NCBI GenBank assembly: GCA_017541665.1
Contig: JAFXYP010000073.1
Location: 1 to 64,000 of the forward strand
DNA: 64,000 nt
Direction: 5' to 3'
DNA from: Lentisphaeria bacterium
Lineage (GTDB): Bacteria > Verrucomicrobiota > Lentisphaeria > Victivallales > UBA1829
Shown here: positions 1 to 8,401 of the stretch, one piece after another
Numbering within the stretch: the first letter of the stretch is position 1
Layout of the letters: each line of letters begins with the position of its first letter
Translations under genes and position numbers: made by a program
The notes under the pieces: model-generated
Seen by the model: the letters and a program-made list of their open reading frames with translations, nothing else
Told to the model about the DNA's origin: nothing
Database searches by the model: none

Positions 1-1
1 A

Positions 2-802
2 AGTTCCGTGAAGGACCGTATCGCGTTCGCCATGATCGAAGCGGCCGAACAGGCCGGACAGCTGAAGCCCGGCGCGCTCATCATCGAGCCGACCAGCGGC
101 AACACGGGCATCGGGCTCGCGTTCGTCGCGGCCGTGAAGGGTTACCACCTGATCCTGACCATGCCCGAAACCATGAGCATCGAACGCCGCAAACTCGCGC
201 AGGCATACGGCGCCGAGATCGTCCTGACCGAAGGCGCAAAGGGCATGAAGGGCGCGATCGCGAAAGCGCTCGAGCTCCGAGAAGCCAATCCCGGCTCGTT
301 CATCCCGCAGCAGTTCGAGAATCCGGCGAACCCGGCTTACCACAAGGCGCACACGGGGCCGGAAATCTGGGCGGACGCCGACGGCAAGGTCGATGCGTTC
401 GTGGCAGGCGTCGGCACCGGCGGCACGCTGACCGGCGTGGGCGAGTATCTGCGCGAACAGAATCCCAACGTGAAGATCTTCGCGGTCGAACCGGACACCA
501 GCCCGGTCCTCGCGGGCGGCGCACCCGGTCCGCACAAGATCCAGGGCATTGGCGCGGGCTTCGTGCCGAAAGTGCTGAACACCGGCCTCATCACCGAGGT
601 GATCGGGGTTTCCGCGGAAAACGCGGGCAAGACCGCCCGTGCGGCCGCCGCGCAGGAAGGCCTGCTGGTCGGAATCAGCTCCGGCGCCGCGCTCTGGGCC
701 GCACTTGAGCTCGCGAAACGCCCGGAATTCGCCGGAAAACGCATCGTGGCGCTCCTGCCCGACACCGGCGAACGCTATCTTTCCACCTGGCTCTTCGAGT
801 AA
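2..802 (+). CDS. cysK: Cysteine synthase A (O-acetylserine sulfhydrylase), 5'-truncated by window edge
   Basis: PLP enzyme that makes L-cysteine from O-acetylserine and sulfide in the cytoplasm. The open frame enters from the left edge: the first visible residues are SSVKDR, where the Lys (bases 11-13) is the expected Schiff-base lysine, so about 40 N-terminal residues lie outside the window and the GTG at 8 is internal. Seen: the substrate loop PTSGNTG, the PLP-phosphate loop [10 protein letters not shown], the GISSGAA segment, and the C-terminal [16 protein letters not shown] typical of CysK. 266 residues are present against about 305 in the family. A terminator follows directly, so it ends its transcript. 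CysK rather than cystathionine beta-synthase or CysM is favoured by the ending and length. Confidence 0.95.
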   Translation, partial: SSVKDRIAFAMIEAAEQAGQLKPGALIIEPTSGNTGIGLAFVAAVKGYHLILTMPETMSIERRKLAQAYGAEIVLTEGAKGMKGAIAKALELREANPGSFIPQQFENPANPAYHKAHTGPEIWADADGKVDAFVAGVGTGGTLTGVGEYLREQNPNVKIFAVEPDTSPVLAGGAPGPHKIQGIGAGFVPKVLNTGLITEVIGVSAENAGKTARAAAAQEGLLVGISSGAALWAALELAKRPEFAGKRIVALLPDTGERYLSTWLFE

Positions 803-823
803 GCAGCCGATTTTGCCTCTGTT

Positions 824-862
824 CCTCCCCGGTTTTCGTTCCGCCGGGGAGGAGCTTTTTCT
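824..862 (+). terminator. Rho-independent terminator after cysK
   Basis: A 9-bp GC-rich stem (CCTCCCCGG at 824-832 pairing with CCGGGGAGG at 844-852), an 11-nt loop, then AGC and a run of T at 856-860. It lies 21 nt after the cysK stop and before the next plus-strand gene. Confidence 0.85.
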
Positions 863-898
863 TTCTTCTCAATCCGCACACTCATTCCGAGGTGAAAA

Positions 899-1690
899 AC
901 GAACACGATCCAAGTCAAATCCACGCTTGACGGCACGATTCAGCCGTCGCTTTTCCACTGCCCGCGGACGGACGTCCCGGTCCCGCTCATCGTCGGGCTC
1001 CACACCTGGAGCTACGACCGATTCAATCAGGTGGAAAACTACCTGCCGCTCTGCGAAAGGTACGGCTGGGCGCTACTCCTGCCGGAATTCCGCGGACCGA
1101 ACCTCGAGGTGAATCCGCACCGTTCCGACGCCTGCGGCAGCCTCAAGGCGCGCCGCGACATCCTCGACGCCGTGGAGCATGCCGCCCGGACCGCACCGAT
1201 TGACCGAGGGAACATCTTTCTGCTGGGCTGTTCGGGCGGCGGGCATGCCGCGCTGCTGACGGCGGAGGACGCCCCGGAGGTGTTTCGTGCCGTGGATGTC
1301 TGGTGCCCGGTCTCCAGCCTGAACGCCTGGCATGCCCACCTCACGGAGACGCGGCAGCATTACGTTCGCGACCTGGAGGCGTGTTTGGGGGGGAGCCCGG
1401 CGGACGTGCCGGACGAATACGCGCTGCGTTCCCCCTCGGAACACCTCGCCGCCCTGAAGACGACCGCAGTCTCCATTCATCACGGCCGGCACGATGACGT
1501 CGTGCCGTACCGCCATTCGGTCGATTTCGTGCGGAAACTGGAGGCGGCGGGCGCGGAAAACGTCTATTTCGAGGTGTTCGACGGCGAACACGAACAGTTC
1601 CCGTCGCACAGTTTCGAGTGGTTCGCCCGTCTCGCGGACGTGCGTCCGCCGGAAGATGCCGCGGGCGGCGCGGTCCGCATCACAGGGTGA
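899..1690 (+). CDS. Alpha/beta-hydrolase (prolyl oligopeptidase/esterase type) with apparent ACG start
   Basis: Serine hydrolase of the dienelactone hydrolase/S9 type, about 263 residues. The catalytic triad is visible: nucleophile in GCSGGGHAAL, Asp in HHGRHDDVVPY, His in DGEHEQF. The first ATG/GTG/TTG in frame is GTG at 1031, but the same frame upstream reads as ordinary alpha/beta-hydrolase sequence (PLIVGLHTWSYDRFNQ, the oxyanion-hole strand), so translation must begin earlier. The frame is closed by TGA at 893-895. A good Shine-Dalgarno GAGGTG (889-894) sits just before ACG at 899, where ATG would be expected. No signal peptide is seen. Substrate unknown. The gene may be weakly expressed from ACG, or broken at its start. 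Confidence 0.7.
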   Translation, partial: TNTIQVKSTLDGTIQPSLFHCPRTDVPVPLIVGLHTWSYDRFNQVENYLPLCERYGWALLLPEFRGPNLEVNPHRSDACGSLKARRDILDAVEHAARTAPIDRGNIFLLGCSGGGHAALLTAEDAPEVFRAVDVWCPVSSLNAWHAHLTETRQHYVRDLEACLGGSPADVPDEYALRSPSEHLAALKTTAVSIHHGRHDDVVPYRHSVDFVRKLEAAGAENVYFEVFDGEHEQFPSHSFEWFARLADVRPPEDAAGGAVRITG

Positions 1691-1712
1691 TTTCCGAACA
1701 GCGATTGTGCGT

Positions 1713-2684
1713 TCAGAACCCGAACTCTGCGTGAGGAAACGGCGATTCGCAGCGGACGGTTTCCCCCGTGAAGGGATGGCGGAACTCCAGCACGGCGGCA
1801 TGGAGCGCCTGGCGGCTGAAGCGGAGCCGGGCGAAATCGTCTCCTGTCAGGCTTCCCGAAGCGATCTTCAGGAAGAGCCGTTCGTCCGGTCCGTAGAGTT
1901 TGTCCCCGGCGAGCGGGAATCCGAGCGAATGGAGGGTGGCGCGCACCTGGTGCTGGCGGCCCGTGCCGAGGATGGCGCGGACGAGCGTCAGGTCCGGCGG
2001 CACGTGCGATTCTTCGATGAGCTCGGTGGCGGCGGTTTCGGCGGTCGGGTCGAGGCGAACCGATTCGCCCTCCGGTGAGTCTGCGGGGACGAACCGTTTT
2101 TTCTTGCGGACGGCGCTGGTCCGGTCGCGGATCAGGAATCCCTCGGCATGAATGCGTCCGCGGAAATCCCCGGTGACGAGCGCGAGGTATTCCTTGCGGA
2201 CGGGCGTGTTGCCGTTGTCCATGGCGGCCGCCGCCCGGCGCGTGCGCGCGGCGATGACCAAACCGGAGGTCTCGCGGTCGAGACGGTGCACGAACGGGAT
2301 CTCGCCGTAGCGGCTTCCGGCGAGGTGCCAGAGCGTATGGCGGAAGAAGGGGCCGGTCGGGTGCACGCACAGGTTCCCCGGTTTGTCGATGACCAGCAGG
2401 CTGTCGTCTTCGTAGACCACGCGGTAATGCAGCTCGGCGTCCGGTTCCGGCGTTTCCGGCGGCCAGTAGCCCACGCGGTCGTGGCGTTTCACGGTTGCGC
2501 CGGGGAGGGCGGGCAGGCCGTTCACGGTCACGAGTCCCGCCTCGACTGCACGGTTCCACCCGGCGCGGTCGAACCGGCTGAAATGCGCGGCGAGGTAGTC
2601 TGTCAATGCGGCGCCGTCCTCGGCCTCGGGGACGTGGCTGTAGAGCTGACGGCGCGCGAGCTTGTCTGCGAAATCCCTGCCCAT
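1713..2684 (-). CDS. RluA-family RNA pseudouridine synthase
   Basis: Converts uridine to pseudouridine in rRNA or tRNA. An S4-like RNA-binding domain (about residues 20-75, with NGLPALPGATVKRHDRVGYW) precedes the catalytic domain. The catalytic Asp is in HRLDRETSGL, and the preceding VIDKPGNLCVHPTG is the usual family block. I chose ATG 2684 (MGRDFADKL) because it fits family N-termini; the frame is open back to 2747 and would then overlap the end of the ABC-F gene. It is the last gene of the nusA operon. The exact target site (RluC, RluD or TruC type) cannot be decided from sequence alone. Confidence 0.85.
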   Translation of the reverse strand: MGRDFADKLARRQLYSHVPEAEDGAALTDYLAAHFSRFDRAGWNRAVEAGLVTVNGLPALPGATVKRHDRVGYWPPETPEPDAELHYRVVYEDDSLLVIDKPGNLCVHPTGPFFRHTLWHLAGSRYGEIPFVHRLDRETSGLVIAARTRRAAAAMDNGNTPVRKEYLALVTGDFRGRIHAEGFLIRDRTSAVRKKKRFVPADSPEGESVRLDPTAETAATELIEESHVPPDLTLVRAILGTGRQHQVRATLHSLGFPLAGDKLYGPDERLFLKIASGSLTGDDFARLRFSRQALHAAVLEFRHPFTGETVRCESPFPHAEFGF

Positions 2685-2709
2685 GGTCTGTCCCGTTTCC
2701 GCATCCGCC

Positions 2710-4590
<1,881 letters not shown>

Positions 4591-4597
4591 GCTTCGC

Positions 4598-6220
4598 TCA
4601 GTTCTCGAAATCCGCCTCGATTTCGTCCCATTCGTCCTCGATGTCCTCGATCCGCTGTTCGAGGGCGTCGAGTTCGGGGCCTTCCGGCAGGTCCGCCTGG
4701 TTGTTCAGCAGGGCGAGCGTGTCGATGATGGCGCGGTGGAGATGCCGGACGCGCGGGGTGAAACGCTTGAGCTTCTCCTCGTCCGCTCCGGCGAGGAAAG
4801 CCTTCGTCATGGCGATGCGTGCGTTGTCGAGTTCGATCAGGCGTGCGCGGATCGGGGCTTTCGGGGCGTCTTCCCCGGGGTGGTACGCCTCGGAGCACGC
4901 CTCCCAGTTTTCGTCGAGGAAGTTCAGGAACGCCACCTCCTGCGTATCGTCGGCGAAATCGTGCTCGATCAGGCCGAGGATGGACGCGCGGAAGGAGTTG
5001 AAGTCCATGCCGTTCGCGATGGCGTCGAACGTGAACGCGTACAGCTCGACGTATCCGATCGGCGCGTTCACGTCGGACAGGATCGCGTCCAGCGAGTCGA
5101 GGTGCCCGGACGAGGCCGAGAAATCGCTTGCGGAGAGGCCGGGGACGGGGTCGCCGTCCTTCGGCGCGCCGTCGCGGTGTTCCCCGTGCATGGGGTCGTG
5201 CCCGCCGTGATCGTGTCCGCATGTGCAGGGACCGCCGTGTTCGTGCTCATGGTCGTGGTCATGCTCATGGTCGTCGCCGCCATGCGCGTATGCGCCGGGT
5301 TCGGATGTCTCGTCCAGCGGCACGATCATGGTCTCGCCGTCCTGGTTGCTCAGCGTGACTTCGATCATGTTCCGGTGGAATTCGTCGAACGAGACGCGCG
5401 GGTGCGCGAGAAGGTCGTTTCCGGCGGCGTAGGCGCAGAAGAACCCCGCGGCGAGCTGTTCGGTGACCGTGATATAATTGTAATTGCGGTGCCAGACTTC
5501 GATCAGCGCCGCTTCGAACTGTTCGATCCATTCGACCTTGTCGGCATTCGACGCGTCCAGCTCGGCGGGCCGGTATTCGAGGGAGAAGACCCCTTCCGAG
5601 GCGTTTTCGACCGTAAGGACGATAAAGTCGCCGAAGCGGAAATTCGTCTGGAAATAGAAGTCTCTGAGGTCGAACGCCGAAACGTCGAGCATGACGTTCC
5701 GGATGTTTTTCGCGGAGCGCATCCGGATGTAGTTTTCATGGGATTCCGCGGCGAAGGCGTCGAGCATGTCGCCGTGCCCGAGCAGGATGTAGTAGGGCGC
5801 GAGTTTTGCGAAATCGCATTGGATGGGAACAATCTCCGCGGGAGTGCTCGACCCGGGCGCATAGAGCTTGAAATCGTCGGTGGAAAGCTCGTCCGGGTTG
5901 AATGCCTCGAAGCGGTCGCCCGGCAGCAGGATGCCGTTTGCCAGCTCGAAATCGGACGGGACGATCTTGATGCGCGCGCCGTTGAAGAACTTCGTGCGGA
6001 GGGCGCAATGTCCGTCCTGCTCGAAGACCCGGTGGTCGCCTTTGATGATGGTGCGGACGCGTTCGAGCAGGTCCTTTTCCTGCCCCGGCTCGCACGTGAT
6101 GCTGCCCGCAATGGCCGGCGCGGCCTCGTCGAGTTCGAAACACCCGCGCGGCCTGTTTTCCGCGTATGCGGTCAGTGCCTTGTCGAACTGTTCGTGCTGG
6201 GCGTTGGTCAGATAAATCAT
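4598..6220 (-). CDS. Unknown acidic 540-aa protein with His/Asp/Cys-rich metal-binding-like insert
   Basis: I do not recognise the family. The protein is soluble and acidic, with no signal peptide or membrane span. Residues about 1-300 form one apparent domain (SITCEPGQEKDLLERV, NYITVTEQLAAGFFCAYAAG). Residues about 310-350 are a low-complexity stretch of alternating His, Asp and Glu followed by CTCGHDHGGHDPMHGEH, resembling zinc or nickel chaperone loops. Residues 370-540 are helical, ending in an acidic coiled-coil-like tail (EQRIEDIEDEWDEIE). It lies between truB and uup with 25-nt and 7-nt gaps, so it is part of the translation operon. Metal binding is an inference from composition only. 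Confidence 0.8.
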   Translation of the reverse strand: MIYLTNAQHEQFDKALTAYAENRPRGCFELDEAAPAIAGSITCEPGQEKDLLERVRTIIKGDHRVFEQDGHCALRTKFFNGARIKIVPSDFELANGILLPGDRFEAFNPDELSTDDFKLYAPGSSTPAEIVPIQCDFAKLAPYYILLGHGDMLDAFAAESHENYIRMRSAKNIRNVMLDVSAFDLRDFYFQTNFRFGDFIVLTVENASEGVFSLEYRPAELDASNADKVEWIEQFEAALIEVWHRNYNYITVTEQLAAGFFCAYAAGNDLLAHPRVSFDEFHRNMIEVTLSNQDGETMIVPLDETSEPGAYAHGGDDHEHDHDHEHEHGGPCTCGHDHGGHDPMHGEHRDGAPKDGDPVPGLSASDFSASSGHLDSLDAILSDVNAPIGYVELYAFTFDAIANGMDFNSFRASILGLIEHDFADDTQEVAFLNFLDENWEACSEAYHPGEDAPKAPIRARLIELDNARIAMTKAFLAGADEEKLKRFTPRVRHLHRAIIDTLALLNNQADLPEGPELDALEQRIEDIEDEWDEIEADFEN

Positions 6221-6245
6221 GGTCGTGCCCCCCTGAAAAGGATCG

Positions 6246-7004
6246 TCAAAATGCGAACTTGGGCATTTTGGAAAGTTTGTTGAAAAGGAAATCGTTGATG
6301 GCGGCCTTGAGCTCTTCCTGTTCCCAGGTCCTGACCGTTTCGATGTCCACGGCGTCCTTCAGCTCGAAATCGCCGCTTTTGAGGCGGTTCAGACGATAGA
6401 GCGCGGCGCCGCACCCGAGCACGTCTCCGACGTCCGCGCAGAGCGTGCGGATGTATGTCCCCTTGGAGCAGGACACCACGAAGTCGACGTACGGGAGGTC
6501 GAACTTCTGGAACGTGATGGAGTGGATCGTGATGGGTTTCGGTTCGCGCTGGACCTCGACGCCCTTGCGCGCCAGGTCGTACAGGCGTTCGCCGTTGTGC
6601 TTCACGGCGGACACCATCGGCGGCGTCTGCATGATGTCGCCCTGGAACTTCAGGAACGCCTCGCGGACCTGTTCGACCGTGAGGCGGGACGTGTCGGCGG
6701 TGCCGAGCACGGTGCCGTCCATGTCCTGGGAGTCGGTGCGCGTGCCGAGGAGCGCGGTCCCTTCGTAGACCTTGTCCTCGCCGGAGAATTTCTGGCTGAA
6801 CTTCGTGAACTTGCCGAACACGATGACGAGCAGGCCGGTGGCGGCGGGATCCAGCGTGCCGCAATGTCCCACCTTTACTGCGTTGAACCGTGCACGGAAG
6901 AACCCGACGACGTCGTGGCTGGTCCATCCTTTCGGCTTATTGACAAGGAGGATGCCGTTCTGGGTAAAGGGCGGCAGCCTGTGGCGCTTGGGGTCATATT
7001 TCAT
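6246..7004 (-). CDS. truB: tRNA pseudouridine(55) synthase TruB
   Basis: Makes pseudouridine 55 in the T-loop of tRNAs. The N-terminal block NKPKGWTSHDVV and the catalytic motif GHCGTLDPAATGLLV (catalytic Asp in GTLDP) are clear, as are the family segments YEGTALLGTRTDSQD and CSKGTYIRTLCADVG. 252 residues, within the short-TruB range; a separate C-terminal PUA domain is not obvious. The start at 7004 overlaps the end of nrnA by 11 nt, which supports translational coupling in the rbfA-nrnA-truB segment. Confidence 0.95.
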   Translation of the reverse strand: MKYDPKRHRLPPFTQNGILLVNKPKGWTSHDVVGFFRARFNAVKVGHCGTLDPAATGLLVIVFGKFTKFSQKFSGEDKVYEGTALLGTRTDSQDMDGTVLGTADTSRLTVEQVREAFLKFQGDIMQTPPMVSAVKHNGERLYDLARKGVEVQREPKPITIHSITFQKFDLPYVDFVVSCSKGTYIRTLCADVGDVLGCGAALYRLNRLKSGDFELKDAVDIETVRTWEQEELKAAINDFLFNKLSKMPKFAF

Positions 7005-7998
7005 GGTTCATTTCTTTCCTGACATGGCGGAGGAGCACCTCGGCGGCCTCCGCCTGGGTTTTTGCGAAAATGGAGCATCCGGCGGCCATTTCGTGCCCGC
7101 CGCCCTTGAGCCCGCGCGCGATTCGTCCGACGGAGATGCCGGGATCCTTGGAACGCAGGGAGGCGCGGTAGATGCCGGGGTTGGAGGTTGGCTTGAGGAG
7201 AGCGGCGACGACGACGCCCTGGATCCCGCGCACGAGCTCGATGAGCTGTTCGGTGTTCCGCAGGTTGACGTCGTATTTCTCCAGCAGTTCGCGCGGGACC
7301 GGGATCCAGGCGAACTTGCCGTCGAACGCTGTCCGAATGCCGGAGAAGAGCTCGCTTTCGAACCGGACCATGTTCAGCGGCTTCGAGAGGTATACCTCGT
7401 TGACGATGCTGTCCTGGTCGGCGCCGAGTTCCAGCAGGTCGGCTGCCGCACGGTGCGATGCCGCGCGGGTGTTCGTGAAGCGGAAGCATCCGGTGTCGGT
7501 CGTGATCCCGAGCAGCAGGAAGGTGGCGGCCGCCGGGGAGATCCTCCAGCCCTGCGAGACGGCGAAACGGTAGACGAGCTCGGCGGTGGAGCTGGCTTCC
7601 GGGTCCAGGCAGGTCAGCGTGCCGAACATCTCGTCGTCCGGGTGGTGGTCGAACGTGATGACCGGGATCGTGATGGAGGCGAAGTCCGCCGGGCCGAGCT
7701 CCATGCGCTTCACCGTGGACGCGTCCGCGTTCAGCACCAGGGAGAATTTCGTGTTGATCTCCTCGGCAGTGAACTCAGCGGACGGGTATGGCAGGAACGG
7801 GCGGTAGCAGTCCGGCATCTGGGCGGCAAGAAAAAACTCTGCGCGGAAGCCGTTGTCCCGCAGCAGAGTGCAGAGTCCGCACGCGGAGCCGACCGCATCG
7901 CCGTCCGGCCATTCGTGGGTGACCACGAGGACCGGGGCGGGATTGTCGCGGACGGCCTCCAGCGCGGCCGCCATGCCGGTGAAATCAGTTGCCGGCAT
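6994..7998 (-). CDS. nrnA: DHH-family phosphoesterase, NrnA-like (nanoRNase/pAp phosphatase)
   Basis: Degrades very short RNA oligomers and, in characterised relatives, 3'-phosphoadenosine 5'-phosphate. The DHH metal-binding motifs are in order: THEWPDGDAVGS (about residues 28-39), LNADAS, the DHH motif itself in FDHHPDDEMFG, and GITTDTGCFRF. The C-terminal DHHA1 domain has the substrate loop GLKGGGHEMAAG. 334 residues, typical for NrnA. It overlaps rbfA by 14 nt and truB by 11 nt, the same rbfA-nrnA-truB order seen in many bacteria. Relative activity on nanoRNA and pAp cannot be told from sequence. Confidence 0.92.
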   Translation of the reverse strand: MPATDFTGMAAALEAVRDNPAPVLVVTHEWPDGDAVGSACGLCTLLRDNGFRAEFFLAAQMPDCYRPFLPYPSAEFTAEEINTKFSLVLNADASTVKRMELGPADFASITIPVITFDHHPDDEMFGTLTCLDPEASSTAELVYRFAVSQGWRISPAAATFLLLGITTDTGCFRFTNTRAASHRAAADLLELGADQDSIVNEVYLSKPLNMVRFESELFSGIRTAFDGKFAWIPVPRELLEKYDVNLRNTEQLIELVRGIQGVVVAALLKPTSNPGIYRASLRSKDPGISVGRIARGLKGGGHEMAAGCSIFAKTQAEAAEVLLRHVRKEMNHEI

Positions 7999-8383
7999 GG
8001 TCGTCGTCCTCCATATGCCGGAGCAGGTCCAGGACGCGGTCCCCGTCGGCGACGGAATGGTCGAGGACGAACTGGAGGACGGGCGTGTACTTGAGGATGA
8101 CCTCCTTCGACATGAGCGACTGGATCTCGGATTTGCGTTCGATCAGGCGGCGGATGATGCGCGCCTCCTCCTCCTCGTTTTTTGCGCCGAGGATGCTGAC
8201 GTACACGGCGGCGCTTTTGAGGTTGGAGGCGCAGTCCACGCGCGTGATGGATATGATCCGGCCCTGCTCCTCGTTGAATCCGAGCGTCTCCATGAGGTCG
8301 GCGAGCACGCGTTTGAGCAGCTCGTTGATGCGGACGATGCGGTCAACGGAAGCGACCGGGTGTTTTCTGTTGTTTCGAGGCAT
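7985..8383 (-). CDS. rbfA: Ribosome-binding factor A
   Basis: Small KH-fold assembly factor for the 30S subunit, acting on the 5' end of 16S rRNA. Family features are seen: an N-terminal basic helix with RVLADLMETLGF, then ISITRVDCASNLKSAAVYVSIL (the V-x-x-S-x-D/N-L block), and a C-terminal PVLQFVLDHSVADGDRVLDLL segment. 132 residues, normal. It lies 18 nt downstream of infB, its usual neighbour. Confidence 0.95.
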   Translation of the reverse strand: MPRNNRKHPVASVDRIVRINELLKRVLADLMETLGFNEEQGRIISITRVDCASNLKSAAVYVSILGAKNEEEEARIIRRLIERKSEIQSLMSKEVILKYTPVLQFVLDHSVADGDRVLDLLRHMEDDDHAGN

Positions 8384-8401
8384 GGTGCGCCTCCTGGCTT
8401 T

